64,000 bases of DNA, taken from positions 1 through 64,000 of the forward strand of contig CABQGK010000009.1 of assembly GCA_902463725.1 (NCBI GenBank). The letters run 5' to 3'. The stretch comes from an uncultured Sutterella sp. GTDB lineage: Bacteria > Pseudomonadota > Gammaproteobacteria > Burkholderiales > Burkholderiaceae_F. The notes beneath the pieces are model-generated. The model was not told the DNA's origin, searched no databases, and saw nothing but the letters and a program-made list of their open reading frames with translations. Position 1 is the stretch's first letter, and each line of letters starts with the position of its first letter. Of this stretch, positions 42,658-52,275 are shown one piece after another. Position numbers and translations under genes: made by a program.

Positions 42658-43800
42658 ATGAAATTGAAACACTGTTCCCTTCTCGCAGCTATGTTGCTCA
42701 CATTGCCGCTTGCTGGCTGCGGGCTCTTTTCGTCTAGCTCGGGGCACGAGCCCGTGGAATTAGAGAGTATTAATGAAACGGTCAAGACAAAAACGGTTTG
42801 GGTAGCGGATGTCGGCGATAGTGACTCTGCGTACCTCGTGCCGGCGGTCACGGACAACGCTGTCTATGCCGCAGGGGGTGATACGCTCTATCGACTCTCT
42901 CGTGATGATGGCGCCAAAGTTTGGAGTGCCGATCTACAGGGCACTGTGACGGCAGGTGTTGGTAGCGACGGCAGTACGGTTGCGGTGGTCTCTGCGGGCG
43001 GTGTTTTAGAAGTCTTTAATGCCGAAGGCAAAGCACGTTGGAACAAGAAGCTCTCTGCGGACGCGTCAGTGCCGCCTCTTGTCGGCAATGGACTTGTGGT
43101 GGTCACGAGCGCCGATGCTCGTACGACAGCCTTTGATATTGGTAGCGGCGCGCAACTCTGGTCTTATCAGAGTCAGGCGCCCGCGTTGACACTGCAGGTC
43201 TACCGCGAGATGGCTTGGTCACCGGCGGGGATTTTGGTTGGGCAAAGCAATGGGCGTTTGCTTGCGTTGAACGCGCGTGGGGAAGTGGTGTTTGATGCGG
43301 TGATTTCTGAGCCGCATGGCATCACGGAAGTGGAACGACTCGTGGATGTGGTTGGTCGCCCGTGGATTGATGCAAAACTCATGTGCGCGGCCACCTTCCA
43401 AGGTTCGACGCTCTGCATGAATGCTCAGAATGGGCAGCCGGTTTGGTCCGCCAAAGTGGACGCCGTGACGGGACCCGTGGGCGACAATGAAAAAATGTAT
43501 GTTGTCGATGCTAAAGGCATCATTCATGCTTATAATCGCGAAAACGGACGGGAGGCTTGGAGTCGAGATGAGCTCCTCTACCGTAACCCATCAGCGCCCG
43601 TGAAGGTGGGCGGTACCATTGCCGTGGGTGACCTAGAAGGGTACATCTCCTTTTATGACCCAGCGACTGGTAAGACGGTATCCCGCCTGCACCTCGGTGG
43701 CGCGATTACGACGCCAGCCACGCCACTCGCTTTTGGTGCCGTATTCCAGACGGTCGATGGCGATGTGGCCTATGTCGTCCAAGACTCGCTCATGCAATAA
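42658..43800 (+). CDS. bamB: Outer-membrane assembly lipoprotein BamB
   Basis: The product is 380 aa. It has a lipobox LAGC (Cys about 21) and then an eight-bladed beta-propeller of PQQ-like repeats (for example YAAGGDTLYRLSRDDGAKVW, VYVVDAKGIIHAYNRENGREAW-type segments). It is part of the BAM complex that inserts beta-barrel proteins, which would include the autotransporter of this window. Conserved order yfgM-bamB-der. Confidence 0.95.
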   Translation: MKLKHCSLLAAMLLTLPLAGCGLFSSSSGHEPVELESINETVKTKTVWVADVGDSDSAYLVPAVTDNAVYAAGGDTLYRLSRDDGAKVWSADLQGTVTAGVGSDGSTVAVVSAGGVLEVFNAEGKARWNKKLSADASVPPLVGNGLVVVTSADARTTAFDIGSGAQLWSYQSQAPALTLQVYREMAWSPAGILVGQSNGRLLALNARGEVVFDAVISEPHGITEVERLVDVVGRPWIDAKLMCAATFQGSTLCMNAQNGQPVWSAKVDAVTGPVGDNEKMYVVDAKGIIHAYNRENGREAWSRDELLYRNPSAPVKVGGTIAVGDLEGYISFYDPATGKTVSRLHLGGAITTPATPLAFGAVFQTVDGDVAYVVQDSLMQ

Positions 43801-43841
43801 CATGACCTGACGCATAGCACGTTTTCGTCGGGTTCAGCCGT

Positions 43842-43886
43842 GAGCGGTTCGTGGAGTTCTTTCCTCGAGCCGCTCTTTGATTTTTC
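43842..43886 (+). terminator. Stem-loop between bamB and der
   Basis: GAGCGG/CCGCTC, extended by TCG/CGA and GG/CC, followed by TTTGATTTTT. It is probably a partial terminator. Confidence 0.5.
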
Positions 43887-43902
43887 AGAATTCTCTTAAG
43901 AC

Positions 43903-45240
43903 ATGCTTCCTGTTGTAGCCTTAGTGGGGCGCCCTAATGTGGGCAAGTCCACCTTGTTCAATCGACTGACCCGCTCCCGTGATGCCATTGTGGCGGATTT
44001 CCCGGGATTGACTCGCGACCGGCAGTATGGTCAGGGACGCGTCGGCCCTCTGCCGTATATCGTGGTCGATACGGGTGGTTTTGAACCGATTAAGACCGAA
44101 GGTATTGAGCAGGCCATGGCGAGCCAAGCCGAGATGGCTATTGCTGAAGCCGATGTGGTGCTCTTTGTCTGCGATGCGCGCTCGGGGCTTACGCCTCACG
44201 ACCAGCGAATTGCCCGCTATTTGCGAGAAACGGGGCGCAAGATTATTCTCGTTGTGAATAAGGCAGAAGGCCTCTCAGATGTGGCCAAAGCGGAGTTTTA
44301 CGAACTTGGTCTCAACGAACCGTACCTTATTTCTGCGGCGCACGGCCAAGGTGTACGCTCTGTGATGGATCTCGTGCTCGAGGACTTTGAGCCTGAGCAA
44401 GAAGAGTCCGAAGATCCTGATGCGCCAAAGCGCCTCAAGGTGACGCTCGCAGGGCGTCCGAATGCGGGCAAATCTACGCTCATCAACGCCCTCATCGGTG
44501 AAGAGCGACTCATTGCCTTCGATATGCCGGGAACGACGCGTGATGCGATCAAGGTGGATTTCGACTATAACGATCGCCCCTATGAGCTTGTGGATACCGC
44601 TGGCTTGCGTAAGAAAGGCAAGGTCTTTGAAGCTATTGAAAAATTTTCTGTGGTCAAAACGCTTCAAGCCATAGAGGACTCCAATGTGGTGATTCTCGTG
44701 GTGGATGCAAAGAATGGCATCGCGGATCATGATGCCCATATTGCGGGTTACGTGCTTGAGAGCGGACGTGCGCTGGTGGTGGCGGTAAACAAATGGGATT
44801 TGCTCGATAACTACGAGCGTGAGATGTTCAGTCTTGAGCTTGAGCGCAAACTTCATTTCTTGCGTTGGGCACGCATGATTCGCATTTCTGCACTCAAGCG
44901 CAATGGACTCAATCACTTGATGAAAGCGGTTGATGAGGCTCATGCCGCTGCTTATCGCAAGATCAGCACGCCGAAGCTGACGCGCGCGCTTTTGGAAGCG
45001 GTCGAGCGACAGCAACCTCCGCGTGCACGTGGCGGGCGCCCCAAGCCTCGTTATGCCCACCAAGGCGGAAGTAACCCGCCTGTGATCGTGGTGCACGGCA
45101 ATGCGCTTGAGGATATCGGCGAGTCGTATCGCCGCTACTTGGAGAGTTTCTTCCGCGAGAAATTCGATTTAGCAGGAACCCCTCTGCGCATTGAGTTCCG
45201 TACCAAAGACAATCCTTTTGTCAAAGACGAAAAGCGCTAA
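43903..45240 (+). CDS. der: Ribosome-assembly GTPase Der (EngA)
   Basis: The product is 445 aa. It has two tandem GTPase domains, G1 motifs GRPNVGKSTLF (about 8-18) and GRPNAGKSTLI (about 183-193), each with DTGG/DTAG and NKxD-type motifs (NKAE in the first, NKWD in the second), plus a C-terminal KH-like domain (about 355-440). It is essential for 50S maturation. Confidence 0.97.
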   Translation: MLPVVALVGRPNVGKSTLFNRLTRSRDAIVADFPGLTRDRQYGQGRVGPLPYIVVDTGGFEPIKTEGIEQAMASQAEMAIAEADVVLFVCDARSGLTPHDQRIARYLRETGRKIILVVNKAEGLSDVAKAEFYELGLNEPYLISAAHGQGVRSVMDLVLEDFEPEQEESEDPDAPKRLKVTLAGRPNAGKSTLINALIGEERLIAFDMPGTTRDAIKVDFDYNDRPYELVDTAGLRKKGKVFEAIEKFSVVKTLQAIEDSNVVILVVDAKNGIADHDAHIAGYVLESGRALVVAVNKWDLLDNYEREMFSLELERKLHFLRWARMIRISALKRNGLNHLMKAVDEAHAAAYRKISTPKLTRALLEAVERQQPPRARGGRPKPRYAHQGGSNPPVIVVHGNALEDIGESYRRYLESFFREKFDLAGTPLRIEFRTKDNPFVKDEKR

Positions 45241-45260
45241 GGCGTCGCTTTTTGTTAACA

Positions 45261-45288
45261 AAGCGCTTCAATCTGAGGCGCTTTTTTT
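45261..45288 (+). terminator. Rho-independent terminator after der
   Basis: AAGCGC pairs with GCGCTT, 11-base loop, followed by T7. hfq is thus likely to have its own promoter in 45290-45450. Confidence 0.75.
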
Positions 45289-45451
45289 ATGTAGCCACGT
45301 TTAGTAGTAGTGCTAATATGTGAGCAGTTCCTAGTGAGATCAGGGACAGCTCAAGTATCGTGAAGCCGCATTCTTCGCGACAAAGAACAACAAATATACC
45401 GAGGGTAACCGAGACGCCATGCTCGGCCCACTTGGGTGGAGAAGAATAATT

Positions 45452-45685
45452 ATGACAACAAAAGGTCAGCTCCTTCAGGATCCGTTCCTCAATAGTCTGC
45501 GCAAGGAGCATATCCCCGTGTCGATCTACTTGGTCAACGGGATAAAGCTTCAGGGCCAGATCGAGTCTTTTGACCAGTACGTGGTTCTCCTGCGCAATAC
45601 TGTTACACAGATGGTCTACAAGCATGCCATTAGCACTGTGGTTCCTACACGTGCTGTCACCATGCCTACTGAACCGGAGAAGTAA
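45452..45685 (+). CDS. hfq: RNA chaperone Hfq
   Basis: The product is 77 aa. Sm1 motif region QLLQDPFLNSLRKEHIPVSIYLVNGIKLQGQIESFD and the Sm2 signature YKHAIST are intact. The hexamer pairs small RNAs with mRNAs. The C-terminal tail is very short (VVPTRAVTMPTEPEK) compared with E. coli. GGAGAAG precedes the ATG. Presence of Hfq supports sRNA regulation in this organism. Confidence 0.97.
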   Translation: MTTKGQLLQDPFLNSLRKEHIPVSIYLVNGIKLQGQIESFDQYVVLLRNTVTQMVYKHAISTVVPTRAVTMPTEPEK

Positions 45686-45686
45686 G

Positions 45687-46904
45687 ATAGCTATCTTTCA
45701 GATTGATGCTGAGCGCGAGGAGGAGTCCTCCCGCGCTCTTTTGGTGTCCGTCAACATCGGACGCACGGTTTATGATGATTCGGCGGAAGAACTTGCGTTG
45801 CTCGTCAAGTCCGATGGGCTTGAGCCCTGCGGATTGATGACGGCGAAGCGAGATAAGCCGGATCCTGCCTTTTTCATTGGTAGTGGCAAAGTTGAAGAAC
45901 TTGGCGAACTTGCCAAGGAGGTGGGCGCGAACATCGTGGTGTTCGACGTTGCGCTTTCCGCAGCGCAGCAGAGAAATATTGAACGCACGATCGGCTTGCC
46001 AGTGCTCGATCGCACTCAGCTCATTTTGGATATTTTCCGAGCACGAGCTAAAAGCCGTGAGGGTCGCTTGCAGGTTGAACTTGCACAGCTCGAGCACCTC
46101 TCGACGCGGCTCGTGCGTGGTTGGACGCACTTGGAGCGTCAGCGCGGTGGCCTTGGAAAAACGGGTGGCCCCGGTGAAAAGCAGATTGAGCTTGACCGTC
46201 GCTTGATCGGTGTGCGAATGAAGCAGTTGCGTGACCAGCTTAAGCGTCTGAGCAGACAGCGTAACACGCAACGCAAAGCGCGCATCAAGGGTGATACGCT
46301 CACGGTGTCGCTGGTGGGTTATACCAATGCAGGCAAATCCACGCTTTTTAACCGCTTGACTCGTGCTAACAGCTACGCGGCGGATCAACTCTTTGCAACT
46401 CTCGATACCACAGCACGCCGCTGCTGGATCAGTGAGACAGAGACTGTGGTTGCTAGTGATACGGTGGGCTTTATTCGTGGGCTCCCTCACCAGTTGATTG
46501 AAGCTTTTAAGTCAACACTTGATGAGACGGTGCACGCTGATTTGCTCTTGCATGTGGTAGATGCTTCATCTGTGGCCAGAGAGGATCAGATTCGTGAAGT
46601 CAATCACGTGCTCGAGGAAATTAAGGCCAATGATGTGCCGACGATCCTTGTTTACAACAAGATCGACCGAGCAGGGCTCGCTGCTGAAATTCTTCGCGAT
46701 GAAGCGGGGCGCCCAAAGTCGGTGACGGTCTCTGCAATGACGGGCGAGGGGCTGGATTTACTGCGTAGCGCGATCGGTGAATTTGCTCACCAGTGGCGCG
46801 TCGAGCATCCCAATGAGCCAAGAGAGCTTGAGCCGTGGGAACACCCTGAGATCGAAGCCGAGCAAGCACTGCTTGCTGACGACAACATTGAAAATTACCT
46901 CTGA
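45687..46904 (+). CDS. hflX: GTPase HflX
   Basis: About 405 aa if started at the ATA at 45687. It has an N-terminal HflX domain (about 15-130), a coiled-coil with GGLGKTGGPGEKQIELDRR, and a G domain with GYTNAGKSTLFNRL and DTVGFIRGLPHQL. It is a ribosome-splitting and rescue GTPase. The start is uncertain. The frame continues upstream through hfq without a plausible start, and no ATG, GTG or TTG lies between the hfq stop and the conserved LLVSVNIG segment except the TTG/GTG within it. An ATA with GGAG 7 bases upstream is the best-placed candidate. It follows hfq directly, as usual. Confidence 0.9.
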   Translation: MAIFQIDAEREEESSRALLVSVNIGRTVYDDSAEELALLVKSDGLEPCGLMTAKRDKPDPAFFIGSGKVEELGELAKEVGANIVVFDVALSAAQQRNIERTIGLPVLDRTQLILDIFRARAKSREGRLQVELAQLEHLSTRLVRGWTHLERQRGGLGKTGGPGEKQIELDRRLIGVRMKQLRDQLKRLSRQRNTQRKARIKGDTLTVSLVGYTNAGKSTLFNRLTRANSYAADQLFATLDTTARRCWISETETVVASDTVGFIRGLPHQLIEAFKSTLDETVHADLLLHVVDASSVAREDQIREVNHVLEEIKANDVPTILVYNKIDRAGLAAEILRDEAGRPKSVTVSAMTGEGLDLLRSAIGEFAHQWRVEHPNEPRELEPWEHPEIEAEQALLADDNIENYL

Positions 46905-46940
46905 GTGTCAACCCGCTTGGCGGAAATTATCTTTACAGTT

Positions 46941-46969
46941 CGGGCCGTCTCTCTTTTGAGGACGGCCCG
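46941..46969 (+). terminator. Probable terminator after hflX
   Basis: CGGGCCGTC pairs with GACGGCCCG, inner CTC/GAG, followed by a weak TTTCAATTT. Confidence 0.55.
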
Positions 46970-47010
46970 TTTCAATTTGATCGCTAGAGCGCGCTATCGC
47001 GCTCGGGTGT

Positions 47011-48126
47011 TTAGATCAACGTCAAAAAGCGCGAGACCATGCGGATACGCTCTTCAACCGTATTGATCGAGAGGAATTCCTTTTCGCTATGGAAGCTTCC
47101 GCCGTCTGGGGCGCAACCATCGACAACTGGCACCCCCATTTCAGCAATGTGGTTGCCGTCGCTACCTCCGCCCGCGTCGACCCACTCTGCGGTAAAGCCT
47201 TCGAGTCGAGCCGCTTCAGTAATCTTTGCAACGAGCTCTTTGGTGTCCTCTGAGAGCGGCATGGCTGGTGTGTAGCTCTTGACGGAGATTTCCTGCGTCA
47301 CGCCTGCAACCCAATCACGCGCGGCGAGCGCTTCAATTTGTGCGCGCAATGCAGCGCCATCTTCATCGAACCAGAAGCGTGTGTCGATCTCAAGTGCGCA
47401 GTCTTGTGGAATGACGTTAGAGACCGTACCACCGTGGATGACACCAGGGTTGACCGTGGTGCCCTTGGCTGCATCGGCGAGTTCATACGCAGCAAGTGCA
47501 AAACGCATGGCAGCGACATTTGCGTTGGCACCGTCTTGGGGGTTGTTACCTGCGTGAGCAGCACGTCCCTTGAATTGTACTTTGAAGGCTTGAACGCCTT
47601 TGCGTGAACGAACAAGTTTGCCGCCAGCGCGAGCGGCTTCAAAAATGAGCACGTTATCGGCTTTAGCACCAATGCTCTTGAGCCACTCCGAGGAGTGCTT
47701 AGAGCCCGTTTCTTCATCAGGGTTGTAGGCCACGCAGATGGAGAGTCGGGCAAGATCCTCGGGGCGGGCAGCCTTAAGCGCGTAGTAGATGGCAAGCACA
47801 CCGCCTTTGCAGTCCGAGCAACCAGGACCATAGGCTCGATCGCCATCGACGCGGAAGGGGCGAGCAGCTGCGGTTCCGTCTGGGAAAACCGTGTCGAGGT
47901 GTGCATTCATCAGTACGTCGTACTTCTCTGCCTCTGGCTTATTGCGTGCGATAAGGCCTCGACCCACTTCGGGACCTAGGTCGACGAGTTCACAAGTAAA
48001 GCCGATGGACTCAAAGTGAGCTTTCATAATTTCGGCAGCACGGGTGACGCCAGCGATGTTGGCGGTACCCGCGTCGAGATTGACGAGTTCAGAAAGATCC
48101 TTGAGATAGTTTGAGAGTACGGTCAT
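47011..48126 (-). CDS. M20-family metallopeptidase (glutamate carboxypeptidase-like)
   Basis: The product is 371 aa. Di-zinc ligands are visible: NAHLDTVFPDG (His/Asp about 80), GPGCSDCKGG (Asp about 112) and the PDEETGSKHS pair (about 146), with a terminal DGGSFHSEKEF histidine. A dimerisation domain (about 180-290) lies inside. It resembles carboxypeptidase G2-type enzymes, cytoplasmic in the absence of a signal peptide. GAGGAG is 7 bases before the ATG at 48126. It lies on the opposite strand between hflX and hflK, which are usually contiguous, so it is probably an insertion. 48127-48481 holds only upstream regions for this gene and hflK; I see no clear promoter. Confidence 0.88.
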   Translation of the reverse strand: MTVLSNYLKDLSELVNLDAGTANIAGVTRAAEIMKAHFESIGFTCELVDLGPEVGRGLIARNKPEAEKYDVLMNAHLDTVFPDGTAAARPFRVDGDRAYGPGCSDCKGGVLAIYYALKAARPEDLARLSICVAYNPDEETGSKHSSEWLKSIGAKADNVLIFEAARAGGKLVRSRKGVQAFKVQFKGRAAHAGNNPQDGANANVAAMRFALAAYELADAAKGTTVNPGVIHGGTVSNVIPQDCALEIDTRFWFDEDGAALRAQIEALAARDWVAGVTQEISVKSYTPAMPLSEDTKELVAKITEAARLEGFTAEWVDAGGGSDGNHIAEMGVPVVDGCAPDGGSFHSEKEFLSINTVEERIRMVSRFLTLI

Positions 48127-48481
48127 GAGACGCTCCTCTGAAAATGGGAAAATATTGAGCCCAAAGCAGAAGCGCAAAAGAAATGGGCTCCGTGCTTGGG
48201 CTTTGTGGGTATTGCTTGAGTGTAGCAAATTCAGTTCCGCGCTCTTTTTTGCAAACCACAGTCTTTCGCCTTGGTCAAATCGCTTTAGGGAATTGACGGG
48301 GCGAGCATGAATTAGCACATGTTTCGTCACATTTTTGCCGCACCCACCCACGCTCGATGCGCCGCTCAGAGCATTCTCGGTTGTCTAAGTAATATAGAAT
48401 CAGGCAATAACGACCAAGGTGTCTGCACGATTCGCCTGTGGCGATCGCGCTAGCACTAGCCACATAGTTGGGAGTAAGACA

Positions 48482-49957
48482 ATGTCATTGAATGACCCCC
48501 GTTGGGGCCGTGGCTCGCAAGACGAGTCTGACGATGAAGACCGCAAGGATGAGACGCGGCAGCAGGATGAGGACGGTGAGAAGCGTCGCGAATCCCCAAA
48601 TAACACAAACCCCAAGCGCCCTCGTAAGGAGCCGAGCACGCAAGATGAGATTGATGCGATGCTTGAGGATGCAAAACGCCTTTTTGCTGAGATTTTTGGG
48701 GTAAAGACGGAAGGCGATCGTCGCAGCCGTCCCAATAAGCTTAAGAGTCGAGATGATTTCTCGCGTGATGATGAAGAGCCAGAAGAAATCCGTCCAAGCC
48801 GTCATCGCACGGCGGAGCCGTCTGAGAGCGGCAGTGGGGGTGGTAACAACTGGCATCCTCCCATTCCACCGATCACACCGAAAAACCTCGGTCGTGGCAC
48901 AGGCGTTGGGATGGGCGTGGCGCTTTTCATCGCGCTTGTCGGCTGGGCCGCTACGGGCTTTTACATCGTGCCGGAAGGTCAAACTGGCATTGTGACGACG
49001 TTTGGCCGCTATAGTGAGTCGACAGCCCCAGGTTTTCGTTGGCATATGCCGATGCCGCTACAAGATGTGCAGTTGGTAGATGTGAGTAGCGTGCGTACGG
49101 CCGAAATTGGTTCGGGTAGTCAGAGTGAGCGCCTGCGTGAAGCCCTGATGCTTACGGATGACGAGAATATCGTCGATATGCAGTTCACCGTGCAGTATCG
49201 CATTAAGCCAGGCACGGGCGCACGTGACTATGTCTTTAACATTCGGCAGCCTGAACGCACCGTGGTCCAGGCGGCAGAAAGCGCCATGCGTGAAGTCGTA
49301 GGCCGCAAGACCATGGACAGCGTGCTCTTTGAGAGCAAGGCGGAAATTGCCGATGCTGTACGTAAGTCGATGCAAGATATGCTCGACCGGTATACCTCAG
49401 GTATTGAAATCATGAGCGTGGCTATCCAGAACGCGCAGCCTCCGCAGCAGGTTCAGGCTGCTTTTAATGATGCGGTTAAGGCTGGTCAGGATAGGGAACG
49501 CGCGATTAACCTCGGTGAGGAATATCGCAACGCGGTGATTCCGCGCGCTCAAGGTAACGCTGCCCGTCTGAAGGAAGATGCGCTCGGTTATCAGGCGCGC
49601 ATCACTGAGACTGCTCGCGGTGATGCTTCGCGATTTGAAGCACTGCAGGCGGAGTATGCAAAGGCGCCCGAAGTGACACGTGACCGTCTCTATATCGATA
49701 GCGTCAAGGACGTTTTCGCTAAGACGACGAAGGTCTATGTCGATTCGCACAGCAACAACATGCTTTATCTGCCTTTGGAGAAAATCATGGAGAAAACGCG
49801 CCAGAGTGCTGAAGAGGCCGTGAGCGCGAGTACGCGCCAGAGTGAACCAGCACCGGCCGTTGTGGGGGGAGCGCAGCAGAGTGCTGCGCAAAGCTGGCAG
49901 GATCGCCGCACAGGCACTGAACTCGATACGAGTCTCAGACTCGGCCGCAACCGCTAA
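48482..49957 (+). CDS. hflK: FtsH modulator HflK
   Basis: The product is 491 aa, longer than E. coli HflK (419) because of a charged, low-complexity N terminus (Asp/Glu/Arg/Gln-rich, about 1-125). One transmembrane helix (GMGVALFIALVGWAATGFYIV, about 141-161), a SPFH/band-7 domain (about 165-370) and a Gln/Ala-rich tail follow. With HflC it forms the membrane cage around the FtsH protease. GGGAG precedes the ATG. Confidence 0.94.
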   Translation: MSLNDPRWGRGSQDESDDEDRKDETRQQDEDGEKRRESPNNTNPKRPRKEPSTQDEIDAMLEDAKRLFAEIFGVKTEGDRRSRPNKLKSRDDFSRDDEEPEEIRPSRHRTAEPSESGSGGGNNWHPPIPPITPKNLGRGTGVGMGVALFIALVGWAATGFYIVPEGQTGIVTTFGRYSESTAPGFRWHMPMPLQDVQLVDVSSVRTAEIGSGSQSERLREALMLTDDENIVDMQFTVQYRIKPGTGARDYVFNIRQPERTVVQAAESAMREVVGRKTMDSVLFESKAEIADAVRKSMQDMLDRYTSGIEIMSVAIQNAQPPQQVQAAFNDAVKAGQDRERAINLGEEYRNAVIPRAQGNAARLKEDALGYQARITETARGDASRFEALQAEYAKAPEVTRDRLYIDSVKDVFAKTTKVYVDSHSNNMLYLPLEKIMEKTRQSAEEAVSASTRQSEPAPAVVGGAQQSAAQSWQDRRTGTELDTSLRLGRNR

Positions 49958-49977
49958 GAGCAGAGGGAGAGAAGAAC

Positions 49978-50868
49978 ATGAAGAAACTCAGTTCCTTGTT
50001 GACGCTCGTGCTCATTATTGGCGTTGCTCTCAGACTCTGTGTCTATACCGTCAATGAACGGGAATATGCGCTGGTATTTGCGCTCGGTGAACTTAAGAGT
50101 GTCATCGATCAGCCAGGGCTTCACGTCAAGTTGCCACCACCTTTTCAGAACGTGGTTTACCTTGATAAACGTATTCTTAACCTCGATGGCGCTGATGCGG
50201 ATTTGGTTCAGACCAGTGAGAAGAAAAACCTGTTGATTGATACGTTTGTGAAGTGGCGCATCGAAGATCCGCGCCTCTATTGGGTGTCCTTCCAGGGAAA
50301 TGAACGTGCCGCGGAAAATCGTCTCTCTGCGCTTTTGCGTGACGTGCTCAACATTGTCGTCAATAAGCGCACGGTCAATCAAATCACGAGCTCTGAGCGT
50401 GAAAAAGCGATGCGCGAGATTTCCTCCATGCTGCAGGATCGCGTCAAGGATGTGGGCATCGGCATTGTGGATGTGCGCATGAAGCGCGTGGACTTCACCC
50501 CTGAGATTTCGGAGTCGGTCTACCGGCGTATGGAAGCGGAACGTAAGCGTGTAGCCAGTGAAGAGCGCTCTAAGGGTAATGCACAAGCCGAACGTATTCG
50601 TGCTTCTGCTGACCGTGAAAGCGAAGTGATCTTGGCGCAAGCCTATCGTGAAGCTCAGACCATCAAGGGTGAAGGCGATGCAGCTGCTGCCGATATTTAT
50701 GCAAAGGCTTTTGCTCGCGATCCCGAATTCGCTCGTTTTTACCGCTCGCTCGAAGCGTACCGTAGTACCTTCCGCGATAAGAGTGATGTGATGGTGGTGG
50801 ATCCTTCGAGTGACTTCTTCAAGTACTTGAAGAAGGAGCGCCCCGACGCAAAGCCCACTTCGCCCTAA
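49978..50868 (+). CDS. hflC: FtsH modulator HflC
   Basis: The product is 296 aa. It has an N-terminal signal anchor (SSLLTLVLIIGVALRLCVYTVNERE, about 4-28) and an SPFH domain (about 22-190), then a helical region with RMEAERKRVASEERSKGNAQAERIRA. It partners HflK, which ends 20 bases upstream. GGGAG precedes the ATG. Confidence 0.95.
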   Translation: MKKLSSLLTLVLIIGVALRLCVYTVNEREYALVFALGELKSVIDQPGLHVKLPPPFQNVVYLDKRILNLDGADADLVQTSEKKNLLIDTFVKWRIEDPRLYWVSFQGNERAAENRLSALLRDVLNIVVNKRTVNQITSSEREKAMREISSMLQDRVKDVGIGIVDVRMKRVDFTPEISESVYRRMEAERKRVASEERSKGNAQAERIRASADRESEVILAQAYREAQTIKGEGDAAAADIYAKAFARDPEFARFYRSLEAYRSTFRDKSDVMVVDPSSDFFKYLKKERPDAKPTSP

Positions 50869-50914
50869 GCTTCAAGAAGCAGCACGCTTAAGGCGCGTGC
50901 ACGCAGTGAAAACT

Positions 50915-50948
50915 AAAACCCGACACTCTCTAGCAGAGGTCGGGTTTT
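50915..50948 (+). terminator. Rho-independent terminator after hflC
   Basis: AAAACCCGAC pairs perfectly with GTCGGGTTTT, with an inner CTCT/AGAG. Confidence 0.85.
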
Positions 50949-51100
50949 CCCGTGTAGGGAAGATCCCAAGGCGGAAAAGTGCGCAATACGGCCGCGCCAG
51001 CAAGGCATACTTTGCTACACTTCATCCTTGGGTCACAGATTTTGTCATCATCCTAGCCCCCTTCCTGCGGGTTGAGGGCCTCAATTAAAGGTGCGCGTGC

Positions 51101-52264
51101 ATGGCCAGCTGGTTATTGCCGGAACATTTTGCCGATATTCTGCCGCGCCAAGCCAGAAGCTTGGAGCGGATTTCGCGCAACATCATCGACTTACTGACCT
51201 CCTACGGTTTCGAACTTGTTGAGCCGCCTCTGGTTGAATACGTTGATTCGTTGCTCACGGGAAGCGCTTCAGATCTCTCCCGAAATACCTTCAAATTTAC
51301 CGATCAAGGCGACGGTGGCCTGTTAGGGTTGCGTGCTGATATGACGCCGCAGGTGGCGCGTATCGACGCCCATATTCTCGGACGGCGTGGTGTGACACGC
51401 CTCTGCTACAAGGGTTTTGTCGTACACCAGACGCCAGCCCATCCACTCGCAAGTCGCCAGCCTTATGTGGTGGGGGCCGAGTTGTTTGGCTCCAAGGGAC
51501 AGCGCACTGACTGTGAAGTCATTCGCCTAGCGGTGAGCGCAGCAAGACGCGCTGGCGTGCAGAAGATGCATCTTGACATTGGACACGTAGGGCTCGTGCG
51601 TGCACTACTCGCAGCGGAGACGCTCACACAAGAGCAGACAGCCATGGTGCTTGAAGCGCTTCGTCTCAAGGATCGTGTGCGCCTTGAGCCCCTAGCAGGG
51701 GTGCTCACGGATGAGGGGATGAAAGCCTTGGTGCTGCTCACAGAAACTTATGGTGATCTCTCTGTGTTAGCGACATTGCGTCGCGAGCTACCTGCACGCG
51801 CTGGCGTAGCCGAAGCGCTCGATGAAGTTGCGTATCTGGCTGAACATGCGGGGGCTCGATTTGTCTCGGTTGACTTCTGCGATGTGCATGGTTACGGCTA
51901 CCTCACGGGAGTGAGCTTTGCTGGTTATGTCGAGGGACTCTCACAGCCTGTGTTGCGTGGTGGTCGCTACGACAGCATCGGTGAAGCGTTCGGTCGTGCA
52001 CGGCCAGCCGTGGGCTTTACCGTGTACCTGCGGGAAATCATTTCTACAACCTACCATGCACTGCCTGAGGCGATTGTGGCGCCTGCGGAGGATTCCGAAT
52101 CATTATCCAAAGCGATGGCGGCGTTGCGTGAACAGGGTGAGATTGTCGTGCAGCTTCTCCCAGGGGAGGCGGCTGAAGATTTGTTGTCTAGTTTTAAAAT
52201 CGACCGTGCGCTTGTGCGGCTCGACAGTCAATGGGTGGTGCAAGCCACTGAAATTCGTAAATAA
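51101..52264 (+). CDS. hisZ: ATP phosphoribosyltransferase regulatory subunit HisZ
   Basis: The product is 387 aa, a HisS-like class II core (PEHFADILPRQARSLERISR, GLRADMTPQVARI, RGGRYDSIGEAFGRARPAVGF) without the anticodon-binding domain. It forms the hetero-octamer with short-form HisG and relays histidine feedback in histidine biosynthesis. It is the usual neighbour of purA in Burkholderiales. AAAGGTG precedes the ATG. purA follows after 11 bases. Confidence 0.92.
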   Translation: MASWLLPEHFADILPRQARSLERISRNIIDLLTSYGFELVEPPLVEYVDSLLTGSASDLSRNTFKFTDQGDGGLLGLRADMTPQVARIDAHILGRRGVTRLCYKGFVVHQTPAHPLASRQPYVVGAELFGSKGQRTDCEVIRLAVSAARRAGVQKMHLDIGHVGLVRALLAAETLTQEQTAMVLEALRLKDRVRLEPLAGVLTDEGMKALVLLTETYGDLSVLATLRRELPARAGVAEALDEVAYLAEHAGARFVSVDFCDVHGYGYLTGVSFAGYVEGLSQPVLRGGRYDSIGEAFGRARPAVGFTVYLREIISTTYHALPEAIVAPAEDSESLSKAMAALREQGEIVVQLLPGEAAEDLLSSFKIDRALVRLDSQWVVQATEIRK

Positions 52265-52275
52265 GGGAAATCCAA

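Noticed and set aside
48127..48351. N-terminal extension of the M20 peptidase up to 48351
   Set aside because: The ATG at 48126 has a good GAGGAG site and starts at the family N terminus; the upstream translation is not family-like.
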